From Planctomycetota bacterium (GTDB lineage Bacteria > Planctomycetota > PUPC01 > JABMSA01 > JAUWKK01), in contig JAUWKK010000089.1 in NCBI GenBank assembly GCA_030614245.1, positions 1 through 9,131 of the forward strand: DNA of 9,131 nucleotides. Direction: 5' to 3'. Shown one piece after another: positions 1 through 6,187 of this stretch. A program made the position numbers and the translations under genes. Within the stretch, counting starts at the first letter, position 1. Each line of letters opens with the position of its first letter. Below the pieces are notes generated by a model, which made no database searches, had not been told where the DNA came from, and saw only the letters and a list, made by a program, of their open reading frames with translations.

Positions 1-31
1 AAACAAAACGAGCCGCCCGGGAGGGGCGAAG

Positions 32-131
32 CAAAAAAGAACCGTGCCCCGTCGGGGCCCAGCTATTATACTGTCTGATTCCTGGGGGCTGAAGCCCCAG
101 GCTACATGCCTTGGCCGCTACGCGGCCAGGG
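32..131. repeat. Cluster of short palindromic repeats (left cluster)
   Basis: Three hairpin units lie in tandem. The first pairs GCCCC (46-50) with GGGGC (54-58) around a GTC loop. The second, 81-101, pairs CCTGGGG with CCCCAGG, or alternatively GGGGC (85-89) with GCCCC (94-98) around TGAA. The third pairs TGGCCGC (112-118) with GCGGCCA (122-128) around TAC and extends to 109-131 with one wobble pair. The cluster opens with CAAAAAAGAACCG (32-44), and GCTATTATA (62-70) separates units one and two. Similar pieces recur at 3553-3687. No T-tract follows any unit, so they do not look like intrinsic terminators. No protein is supported here. Confidence 0.75.
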
Positions 132-235
132 ATCAACTTGCAGGCGATTCAGGTTGAAAACATCCATTGCCTTTGGATCACGGTTGTCCAGGATACCTCA
201 CGATCTGGATACAGACTCCGCAACACAATAAACGG

Positions 236-264
236 TTGCCTCTCCCAAGCCCGCGTCGTACAAT
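236..264 (+). promoter_or_regulatory. Candidate sigma70 promoter for the epimerase operon
   Basis: TTGCCT (236-241) and TACAAT (259-264) are separated by exactly 17 bases and match the -35 and -10 consensus at four and five of six positions. Transcription would start near 271, giving a leader of about 36 bases before the ATG at 307, with AAAGGAG at 294-300. This is a consensus match only; no transcript start is known. Confidence 0.5.
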
Positions 265-271
265 CGCGGGC
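249..271. promoter_or_regulatory. Inverted repeat bracketing the -10 element
   Basis: GCCCGCG (249-255) and CGCGGGC (265-271) are perfect 7-base arms with a 9-base centre that contains the whole TACAAT hexamer. It could be an operator that blocks polymerase when bound, or a chance dyad in GC-rich DNA. Confidence 0.4.
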
Positions 272-306
272 GCGGCGATGCGGGGCGGCAGGTAAAGGAG
301 TTGCAC

Positions 307-1260
307 ATGCGAACGGTTGTCACCGGTGGCGCGGGATTTCTCGGCTCGCACATCTGCGACTATCTACTCGATAAGGGGCACGAGGGCATATGCCTCGATA
401 ACCTCATCACCGGCAGTACCGACAACATCTGCCACCTGATGGGCAACGATCGCTTCATGTTCCTCAAGCACGACGTAACTAACTATAATTTCATCGATGG
501 TGACGTCGATAACGTGCTGCATTTCGCGTCGCCGGCGAGCCCTGTGGACTACCTGAACTATCCGATCCAGACGCTCAAGGTCGGCTCGCTGGGCACTCAC
601 AAGGCGCTCGGCCTTGCCAAGGCAAAGACCGCACGGTTCCTCATCGCGTCGACCTCTGAGATATATGGCGACCCGCAGGTACACCCGCAGACGGAGGATT
701 ACTGGGGCAACGTCAATCCTATCGGATACCGTGGCGTTTACGACGAGGCCAAACGCTTTGCCGAGGCGATGACCATGGCGTATCATCGCTACCACGGCGG
801 CGAGACGCGCATAGTGAGAATATTCAACACCTACGGCCCGCGCATGCGGCTCGACGACGGCCGAGCATTGCCCACCTTCATGGGGCAGGCGCTGCGCGGC
901 GAACAGATTACAGTCTTCGGCGATGGCTCCCAGACGCGAAGCTTCTGCTACGTCGCCGACCTCGTCGAGGGTATCTATCGACTGCTCGTGTCCGACGAGA
1001 CCATGCCGGTGAACATCGGAAATCCCGAGGAACTGAGCATAATGCAGGTGGCCAACGAGGTGCTCGAGCTTATCGGGGGCCGCTCGCGGATCGTCAGGAC
1101 CCCGCTGCCAAACGATTACGCCGACGATCCAAAGGTCAGGCGGCCGGACATCACCCGGGCACGCAACATCCTCGGTTGGGAGCCGAAAGTCACCCGGGCC
1201 GAGGGTTTCAAGGCGACGCTCGAGTATTTCAGAAGCGGACTCGAAGAGCAGGCCTCCTGA
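307..1260 (+). CDS. NAD-dependent epimerase/dehydratase, UDP-glucuronate decarboxylase (UDP-xylose synthase)-like
   Basis: A 317-residue extended short-chain dehydrogenase. The N-terminal Rossmann motif GGAGFLG is at residues 7-13, followed by the acidic adenosine-ribose site CLDN (29-32). The active site is visible as STSE (115-118) with the Tyr-x-x-x-Lys pair Y145/K149 in YDEAKR. FNTYGPRM (173-180) and DDPKVRRPDI (273-282) are typical of UDP-xylose synthases, which oxidise and decarboxylate UDP-glucuronate to UDP-xylose using bound NAD. Close relatives include dTDP-glucose dehydratases and other NDP-sugar epimerases, so the exact substrate is inferred. No membrane segment is seen, so the enzyme should be cytosolic. 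ATG 307 is chosen over TTG 301 because AAAGGAG sits six bases upstream. It is first in an operon with the amidohydrolase 8 bp downstream, and probably supplies sugar nucleotide for surface polysaccharide. Confidence 0.88.
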   Translation: MRTVVTGGAGFLGSHICDYLLDKGHEGICLDNLITGSTDNICHLMGNDRFMFLKHDVTNYNFIDGDVDNVLHFASPASPVDYLNYPIQTLKVGSLGTHKALGLAKAKTARFLIASTSEIYGDPQVHPQTEDYWGNVNPIGYRGVYDEAKRFAEAMTMAYHRYHGGETRIVRIFNTYGPRMRLDDGRALPTFMGQALRGEQITVFGDGSQTRSFCYVADLVEGIYRLLVSDETMPVNIGNPEELSIMQVANEVLELIGGRSRIVRTPLPNDYADDPKVRRPDITRARNILGWEPKVTRAEGFKATLEYFRSGLEEQAS

Positions 1261-1268
1261 AGGACCAA

Positions 1269-2123
1269 ATGCGCGTAATAGACACTCACAGCCACTGCTT
1301 CCCCGATGATCTCGCCGGGCGGGCGATTGATTCGCTCGAGGCCCTCGCCCCGTGGAGCGCCGTGGGCGAGGGAACCATCGCCTCGCTGATCGACTCGATG
1401 GATGCGGCGGGGATCGACGCGGCCGTCGTCTGCACGATTGCCACGAAGCCCGGACAGGTGCCGGCCATCTTCGATTGGTGCAAGAGCGTTCGCAGCGAAC
1501 GCATCATCCCGTTCCTGTCGGTGCACTATTCGATGCCGGACGCCGGCCGTTGGCTCGAACGCTTCGCCGAGGCCGGCTTTCGCGGCATCAAGCTGCATCC
1601 GATGTATCAGGACTTCCCCGCCGACGATCCGCGCCTGGACTGCATCTATGCGGCGGCGGCCGAACTCGGGCTCGTCATCGCGATGCATTCGGGCTGCGAC
1701 GTCGCATTCCCCGACGAAGACGACCGAGCCACCCCGGTCCGGCTGCGAAGCATCATCGACCGCTTCCCCGAGCTCAAGCTCCTCTGCCTCCACTTGGGCG
1801 GATGGCGCATGTGGGACGACGTCGAGCGATATCTCGTCGGGACGAGCGTCTACTTCGAGACGTCGTTCACCCTCGGCTATATCGATCCGGGGCGCAAGCT
1901 CGACATCATACGCAGGCACGGTATCGACCGCGTGATGTTCGGCACCGACTGGCCGTGGCGCGACCAGGCGCGGAACCTCGAGCACCTCAAGCGGATCGGC
2001 CTGACGCCGGGCGAACTCGAAAGCGTATTGAGCGGCACCGCGGCCGGGCTGCTTCAACTTGACGACGCAGACCAGCCGGCAGGCGGGCAGGGGCGGATGA
2101 AGCAGGGGTTCAAAGCCACATGA
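1269..2123 (+). CDS. Amidohydrolase-2 family metal-dependent hydrolase
   Basis: A 284-residue TIM-barrel hydrolase. Metal-binding landmarks of the amidohydrolase superfamily appear in order: DTHSH (residues 5-9, with H7 and H9), GIKLHP (106-111, K108), MHSG (139-142, H140), LHLGG (174-178, H175) and FGTDWPW (224-230, D227). The family (Pfam PF04909 type) hydrolyses or decarboxylates small aromatic, lactone or amide substrates; the substrate here cannot be read. There is no signal peptide, so it should be cytosolic. ATG 1269 is preferred to upstream starts because GAAGGA (1259-1264) overlaps the epimerase stop and the metal motif then begins at residue 5. The last 18 or so residues (Gly/Gln/Lys-rich) lie beyond the usual barrel. 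The stop overlaps the next start as ATGA, which implies translational coupling. Confidence 0.88.
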   Translation: MRVIDTHSHCFPDDLAGRAIDSLEALAPWSAVGEGTIASLIDSMDAAGIDAAVVCTIATKPGQVPAIFDWCKSVRSERIIPFLSVHYSMPDAGRWLERFAEAGFRGIKLHPMYQDFPADDPRLDCIYAAAAELGLVIAMHSGCDVAFPDEDDRATPVRLRSIIDRFPELKLLCLHLGGWRMWDDVERYLVGTSVYFETSFTLGYIDPGRKLDIIRRHGIDRVMFGTDWPWRDQARNLEHLKRIGLTPGELESVLSGTAAGLLQLDDADQPAGGQGRMKQGFKAT

Positions 2124-2479
2124 TCGGCCCAGTGCAACTGGCTTGTTTCCTGGCGCCGGCGGCGATTGATCTGGATTCCGTCGGCAGGATGCCGAAGAAC
2201 CTGCTGGTCTTGCAGGCTGCGGTCGGCCTTGTGGCTGGACTGGCCGTGGCTGGGCTTTACTTCCTTGTGCTTCAACGCCAGGCGAGGGCGCTCGCGAGCG
2301 GCAAGCCGACCCTGTTGGCAATGGGCGGCTATCTCATCCGCCTGGTCCTGGTGGTCGGCAGCGTCGTCGGTCTGCTGCTCTGGGGGCTGCCCGCGGGGAT
2401 CGCCTGCGCGCTTGCGTTCATCATCGCGCAGCGGATAGCTCTCTTTGTGGTCAAGAAGAAGCTGCCGAGCGGTGAGTGA
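2120..2479 (+). CDS. Small membrane protein resembling ATP synthase accessory subunit AtpR/AtpI
   Basis: A 119-residue protein with three predicted membrane helices, at about residues 28-50, 64-88 and 91-111, and a basic C-terminal tail (VVKKK). A short polar loop with the residues GKP joins helix one to helix two. Helix two carries an Arg (R74 in YLIRLVLV) and helix three another (R105 in AQRIAL). This arrangement resembles AtpR of N-type ATPases, and to a lesser degree AtpI, small subunits thought to help assemble or serve the c-ring. The assignment rests on pattern recognition and could be wrong. ATG 2120 overlaps the amidohydrolase stop by 4 bp, with AGGGG (2104-2108) as a possible ribosome site; ATG 2189 is an alternative that would remove the less hydrophobic first 23 residues. 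No other ATPase gene is in the window. Confidence 0.55.
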   Translation: MIGPVQLACFLAPAAIDLDSVGRMPKNLLVLQAAVGLVAGLAVAGLYFLVLQRQARALASGKPTLLAMGGYLIRLVLVVGSVVGLLLWGLPAGIACALAFIIAQRIALFVVKKKLPSGE

Positions 2480-2513
2480 GAGGCGGCAGGTATTCCGCCG
2501 GCCCGCACATTCC

Positions 2514-3500
2514 CTACACGGCTACGTCCACGCGTTCGTTGATCCGGGCCGACTGCACGGCTGCGAATACCATCGCCACCGAGCCGAGGTTGTCGCGTCC
2601 GCTCGTCTCGGGCTCGGAGCCGTTTTCGATGCATTCGCCGAAATGGAGCAGCGAGTATGGGATGCTCGTTACCGGCATCTCGTCGAGCGGCTCGACGGGC
2701 GTGATGTCATCGCCTCGGGCGATCTCGACGCGTTCGCCGATCAATCGAATCTGGCCCTCGTCGCAGTCGATCTCCCACTGCCCGTTCCAGGACGTTTCGG
2801 GGCCTCGGCTCGACCACGTGGCGTCGTAAAGCACCCGGCCCCCGTCGGTCATCTCGAAGCAGATCGATGCCGAGGGATCGTTCTTGAACCAGCTCCACTG
2901 CGGGCGCCACGAGGCCGCGTATGCGCTCGTCGCATTCGTGCCGAGGATGTAGCGCATAAGGTCGAAGTGGTGGATGCTCATGTCGATGATGAGCGGGTAT
3001 GGCATTGTCTCTCGGAAGGTGCCTCGGAAGTCCGTGCATTTCCTGAAGCGGACGACGACGTTCGCCGGATTGCCGACGACTCTCTCGGCCAGCAGGCGTC
3101 GTATCGTCCGCGCCCACGGTGCGAAGCGATAATTCTGACTGACCATGAGCACCTGGCCGGCCTGCTCTGCGGCGTCGACCATTGCTCGGCAGTCGTCCAT
3201 CTTGTCCGCCAGAGGCTTCTCAGTCAGCACGTGCAGCCCGGCCCTGAAAGCTTCCTCTGAGACCGGTCTGTGGAATTGCGGCGGGGTCACGTTGATGACG
3301 GCATCAGCCTGCACGTTCCGCAGCGCATCGGTCAGGCTCTCGAAGCACAAGTTCTCTCCGAGGCCGGTCTTCTCGCGCGCCGCTGCGAGCGCCTCGGGGC
3401 TGATATCCACGAGCGCCGCATGCTCGGTCCGGGAGTCCTTCATCACGTTAATGAGCCACCCCCCGCCGGCACCAGCAACACCTACCTGGATAACCTTCAT
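2514..3500 (-). CDS. Gfo/Idh/MocA family oxidoreductase
   Basis: A 328-residue NAD(P)-dependent dehydrogenase, a usual length for the family. The N-terminal Rossmann fold carries GVAGAGGG (residues 7-14). EKP at 94-96 supplies the hallmark Lys near nicotinamide and sugar. The C-terminal domain shows D173-x-x-x-H177 followed by D180 (IDMSIHHFD), the usual catalytic and substrate-binding set. Members oxidise or reduce sugars, inositols and related polyols; the substrate cannot be read here. No secretion signal is seen, so it is likely cytosolic. The start is supported by AGGAAGA (plus-strand 3507-3513), six bases upstream of ATG. It appears monocistronic and converges on the AtpR-like gene with a 34-bp gap. 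A polyol or sugar role would fit the nearby nucleotide-sugar gene, but that is inference. Confidence 0.9.
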   Translation of the reverse strand: MKVIQVGVAGAGGGWLINVMKDSRTEHAALVDISPEALAAAREKTGLGENLCFESLTDALRNVQADAVINVTPPQFHRPVSEEAFRAGLHVLTEKPLADKMDDCRAMVDAAEQAGQVLMVSQNYRFAPWARTIRRLLAERVVGNPANVVVRFRKCTDFRGTFRETMPYPLIIDMSIHHFDLMRYILGTNATSAYAASWRPQWSWFKNDPSASICFEMTDGGRVLYDATWSSRGPETSWNGQWEIDCDEGQIRLIGERVEIARGDDITPVEPLDEMPVTSIPYSLLHFGECIENGSEPETSGRDNLGSVAMVFAAVQSARINERVDVAV

Positions 3501-3552
3501 GAGATGTCTTCCTGCAAATTATCGAAACGGTGAAAGGGAAATAGGACGGATT

Positions 3553-3687
3553 CAAAAAGAACCGCCGGCAAGGCTGCCACAGGCGCCGCGCCATCTGCCG
3601 GCTTCACTCGTCAACTATACCCACGGCGTTGCCGTGGGCTATTCTATTTTGCCCCTGACGGGGCGGCAAGCCAAGGCCGGTATTCTA
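3553..3687. repeat. Palindromic repeat cluster in the 3501-3828 spacer
   Basis: This fills much of a gene-free stretch. GCCGGCA (3564-3570) pairs with TGCCGGC (3596-3602). A perfect 8-base stem pairs CCCACGGC (3620-3627) with GCCGTGGG (3631-3638) around GTT. GCCCC (3651-3655) pairs with GGGGC (3660-3664) around TGAC. CAAAAAGAACCG (3553-3564) and two copies of GSTATTCTA (3638-3646 and 3679-3687) echo the left cluster at 32-131. I see no coding sequence and no T-tract that would make these terminators. Confidence 0.7.
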
Positions 3688-3743
3688 TACACGTCAAATA
3701 CATGCCCCATCTCGGCATCCAGCCCCCCTTATCTGTGTTTATC

Positions 3744-3778
3744 CCTGCCGAAGGCAGGCAGGCGGGCGGGTGGGCGGG
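3744..3778 (+). repeat. Triloop hairpin followed by a perfect G-quadruplex motif
   Basis: CCTGCC (3744-3749) and GGCAGG (3753-3758) form a six-pair stem around GAA, and a further GGCAGG overlaps at 3757-3762. Immediately after come four GGG runs with single-base loops: GGGCGGGTGGGCGGG (3764-3778). Runs with one-base loops form the most stable class of DNA quadruplex. The G strand is the template strand for the minus-strand operon ending at 3829, so any folded structure would face the polymerase after that stop codon. Confidence 0.7.
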
Positions 3779-3828
3779 TCCGTTGCAGGGCCTTTCGAAA
3801 GCCGCTCCGCTTCTGGTCGAAAAAAGCC

Positions 3829-5043
3829 CTATTGCTCCAGCAGCGCCCCGCGGATAAGATCGCCCACTTCGCTCGTCGAATACCCCATCTTGCCGGCGGC
3901 CATGCTCTTGAGCTTCGTGGCGGTTACTTGCATGATCGCCTGCTCGGTTTTGGCCGCGATTTCGGTCTCGCCGAGATACTCCAGCAGCATCACTGCCGCG
4001 GCGATTGCGGCGACCGGGTTGATCACATTCATACCGGTATACTTCGGTGCGGAGCCGCCGATAGGCTCGAACATCGAGACGCCTTCAGGATTGATGTTGC
4101 CGCCCGCGGCGACGCCCATCCCGCCCTGGATCATCGCACCCAGATCGGTGATGATATCGCCGAACATGTTGCACACGACGATGACGTCGAACCACTCGGG
4201 GTTCTTGATGAACCACATGCAGGTGGCGTCGACGTGGGCGTAATCGCGCCAGATGCGGGGGTAATCGGCCGCGCCGACCTGGTTGAACGCCCGCCACCAG
4301 AGATCGTGAGCGAAGGTCAGCACGTTCGTCTTCGCACACAGCGTCAGCATGCCGTCCATCTCGACCTTGATGCCGTTATCGGTCTTCTCGATGAGCTTGC
4401 CGGTCATCTTGCCGCGTTTGCGATGCTCGAACACGACCGTTCCTTCGGCATCGGGTTCACCGCAGGATGCGAGGTCGTTGCCCTGGCAGCGGATAGTGAT
4501 CTTGCGGCCGCGCCTGGCGGTCAGGTCGAAGGCGTAGCGGATGCACCGCTCGGCTCCGTGCCGCGTGCTGCACAGGAGTTGCGTGGCCACCTCGTTGGGG
4601 GTGTTCTTGAACTGTACGCCGCCCATCCCCGAGTAGAGGCCCTCGGTGTTCTCGCGGACGACGACGAAATCGATGTCCTCGGGGCCTTTACCGGCGAGCG
4701 GGGTCGATACTCCCGGATAGAGCTTGACGGGCCGCAGGTTGATGTATTGATCGAGCTCGAAGCGCAGCCTGAGCAGCAGGCCCTTCTCGAGGATGCCCGG
4801 CTCGACGTCCGGATGCCCGACGGCACCGAGATAAATCGCATCGAACTCGCGCAGTTCATCGATGGCGCCGTCCGGCAGAATCTCACCGGTCTCGAGATAG
4901 CGGTCGCCGCCGAAATCATACTGCTCGAGGTCAAGATTGAATCCGCCGAGCTTTGCGGCGGCATCGAGCACCTTCAGGCCTTCGCGGAGTACTTCGGGCC
5001 CGGTGCCGTCGCCGGGCAGCACCGCGATACGGTAATCTTTCAT
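3829..5043 (-). CDS. Isocitrate/isopropylmalate dehydrogenase family enzyme, LeuB-like with an insertion
   Basis: A 404-residue beta-decarboxylating dehydrogenase of the IPMDH/ICDH family. LPGDGTGPEV (9-18) is the family N-terminus. The residues binding the shared malate moiety are present as R94, R104, R130 (in RENTEG), Y137, K238, D272, D296 and D300, with spacings close to Thermus LeuB apart from the R130-K238 interval. E86 and L89-L90 resemble the isopropylmalate pocket, so 3-isopropylmalate dehydrogenase of leucine synthesis is the best guess; isocitrate, homoisocitrate or tartrate activity is possible. Residues about 184-233 are an extra block not found in ordinary LeuB of 350-360 residues. 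GGSAPKYTG (329-337) carries the Lys-Tyr pair seen in NADP-dependent ICDH. ATG 5043 overlaps the upstream gene's stop by 4 bp and has GGAGGA at plus-strand 5047-5052. No other leucine gene is visible. Confidence 0.85.
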   Translation of the reverse strand: MKDYRIAVLPGDGTGPEVLREGLKVLDAAAKLGGFNLDLEQYDFGGDRYLETGEILPDGAIDELREFDAIYLGAVGHPDVEPGILEKGLLLRLRFELDQYINLRPVKLYPGVSTPLAGKGPEDIDFVVVRENTEGLYSGMGGVQFKNTPNEVATQLLCSTRHGAERCIRYAFDLTARRGRKITIRCQGNDLASCGEPDAEGTVVFEHRKRGKMTGKLIEKTDNGIKVEMDGMLTLCAKTNVLTFAHDLWWRAFNQVGAADYPRIWRDYAHVDATCMWFIKNPEWFDVIVVCNMFGDIITDLGAMIQGGMGVAAGGNINPEGVSMFEPIGGSAPKYTGMNVINPVAAIAAAVMLLEYLGETEIAAKTEQAIMQVTATKLKSMAAGKMGYSTSEVGDLIRGALLEQ

Positions 5044-5906
5044 TCGTCCTCCGCTGTGGTGGTGATCTTCTTCTTCATCGGCCCGGCGGGCGCCACGTTA
5101 CCCGTGCTTGTCTTCCGCGAGGTCGTCGTGTCGGTCTTTATATTCTTGTGAAGTCGAATCCACCAGTCGGGGAGTCTCGGGTAGATATTCCTGATGATAA
5201 TCGTTCGCGGCCGCGAGCGTTCGAGGCGCTCGATACGCCCGACGAGGTCGCGCAGACAGTTGTTGGCTTCCTCGAAGCGTCGCTCGGCTTCATCGGCCCT
5301 GGCCTTCTCGGCGGCGATCCGGGCGAGCAGTTCTTTCTCGCGGGCGGCGAATTCGCGCTCGACAAACTCGGCCGCTGTCCCCGCCGCCTCGGCCTCGATC
5401 ATCTCTTTGAATGCCTCGGGCGTCAGCCATCTGCGGTTATGCACGACGAAGCCCTGCGCACCCATAGCCTCGGCCCTGGTGACCCACGTGCCCCGGAACC
5501 TCACGAAGCCGAGCCCCTCGCGTGCGAGCTCGTTGTCGGGCTCGATGGCAATGACGTGCTCGAACGCCAGGCGCGCGTGTGGTCTCAGCATCGCATGCTC
5601 GGAGCACCACGTGCCCAGCGCGAGCCAGGCCTTTGCGTCGTCCGGCTCGGTCGCTGCCAGCCGCTTGCGATACTCCTGCATGAGAAGCTCGGTGGCTGTC
5701 TTCTTCAACTCGATTCGCGTGATCTTGCCGGCGGGATACACCACCCTCATCGATCCGGCGGGTGTGACGTATTCGACTTCGACCTTCTCGTCCGTCTGCT
5801 TGACAACCTTGCCTTCTCGGACCGATCCGTCGCGGAAGTAGACCAGATCAGCGTGCGCGAGAGGCAGGCAGAAGAGCAGACCCAGCAGCCAGATTGTTCG
5901 CTTCAT
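5040..5906 (-). CDS. Secreted protein with TPR-like helices and a coiled coil, unknown function
   Basis: A 288-residue protein I cannot name. It opens with a clear signal peptide, a basic MKR, a Leu-rich core and a cleavage site after AHA (residues 17-19), so it should be exported. Residues 20-66 form a small beta-rich unit (DLVYFRDGSVREGKV and RITRIE-type strands) of a style I associate with planctomycete exported proteins. Residues 86-130 look like one or two TPR-like helix pairs (AWLALGTWC, IEPDNELA). Two similar segments, GTWVT (139-143) and NRRWLT (157-162), follow. Residues about 165-232 are charged and helical, a probable coiled coil, and the Lys/Thr-rich tail is likely disordered. ATG 5906 is chosen because AAAGGAG (plus-strand 5913-5919) lies six bases upstream and it starts the signal peptide. 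It precedes the dehydrogenase in one operon. Confidence 0.8.
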   Translation of the reverse strand: MKRTIWLLGLLFCLPLAHADLVYFRDGSVREGKVVKQTDEKVEVEYVTPAGSMRVVYPAGKITRIELKKTATELLMQEYRKRLAATEPDDAKAWLALGTWCSEHAMLRPHARLAFEHVIAIEPDNELAREGLGFVRFRGTWVTRAEAMGAQGFVVHNRRWLTPEAFKEMIEAEAAGTAAEFVEREFAAREKELLARIAAEKARADEAERRFEEANNCLRDLVGRIERLERSRPRTIIIRNIYPRLPDWWIRLHKNIKTDTTTSRKTSTGNVAPAGPMKKKITTTAEDE

Positions 5907-5931
5907 CGCTTGCTCCTTTATCAGCCCGGTT

Positions 5932-5951
5932 CTCATGTCATTATACATGAG
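5932..5951. promoter_or_regulatory. Inverted repeat overlapping the -10 element, candidate operator
   Basis: CTCATGT (5932-5938) and ACATGAG (5945-5951) are perfect 7-base arms around a 6-base centre. The dyad covers the minus-strand TATAAT, so a bound dimer would be expected to repress the secreted-protein/dehydrogenase operon. The regulator is not known. Confidence 0.5.
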
Positions 5952-5968
5952 GGAGCCGGCGGGAGCAA
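5940..5968 (-). promoter_or_regulatory. Sigma70-type promoter of the secreted-protein/dehydrogenase operon
   Basis: On the minus strand TTGCTC (plus 5963-5968) and a perfect TATAAT (plus 5940-5945) are 17 bases apart. Initiation near plus 5933 leaves a leader of about 27 bases with the ribosome site at 5913-5919. Position, spacing and the perfect -10 make this one of the better promoter calls in the window. Confidence 0.65.
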
Positions 5969-6002
5969 GACACGACTGCAATGCGCACGTACAGCAAGCC
6001 CC

Positions 6003-6045
6003 AAAAAAAGATAGTACCATGGTCAGGTCTCCATGGCACTATCTT
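6003..6045 (-). terminator. Strong intrinsic terminator for the XRE regulator transcript
   Basis: AAGATAGTACCATGG (6008-6022) and CCATGGCACTATCTT (6031-6045) form a 15-base stem with one A/C mismatch and an 8-base loop. On the minus strand the stem runs straight into seven Ts (plus-strand A-run 6003-6009), the classic Rho-independent layout. The plus strand has no T-run after the stem, so it acts one way. It lies 142 bases after the XRE stop codon and upstream of the next promoter, insulating the two minus-strand units. The bases between (6046-6187) hold no ORF that I can support. Confidence 0.88.
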
Positions 6046-6187
6046 CATCGCGGCTGAAAAGTTGCGGTGAGCGCACAGATGAGGTACGAGAGTCGACCCT
6101 GCATAACCGGCAATCGTCGAAGGCGCACATAGATATGGGATGAAAACGCGCGCAAACTGCCGGACAGCCCGATAACACGGGAAACCC

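Noticed and set aside
1116..2321. Open minus-strand frame of 401 codons
   Set aside because: It is antisense to the amidohydrolase, is rich in Arg, Pro and Ala, and shows no domain.
2482..2499. Hairpin GGCGG/CCGCC between the convergent genes as a bidirectional terminator
   Set aside because: Only five pairs with an 8-base loop and no T-run on either strand.
3518..3523. GATAAT on the minus strand as -10 of the Gfo/Idh/MocA gene
   Set aside because: It would start transcription on top of the ribosome site, and no -35 is found at the correct spacing.
3145..5151. Open plus-strand frame of 668 codons
   Set aside because: It runs antisense through the dehydrogenase and oxidoreductase genes, resembles no family and is explained by the codon bias of GC-rich genes. 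The minus-strand products have complete motif sets.
5907..6020. Upstream extension of the secreted protein to 6020
   Set aside because: It would cover the promoter, dyad and part of the terminator stem, while ATG 5906 has a good ribosome site and begins the signal peptide.
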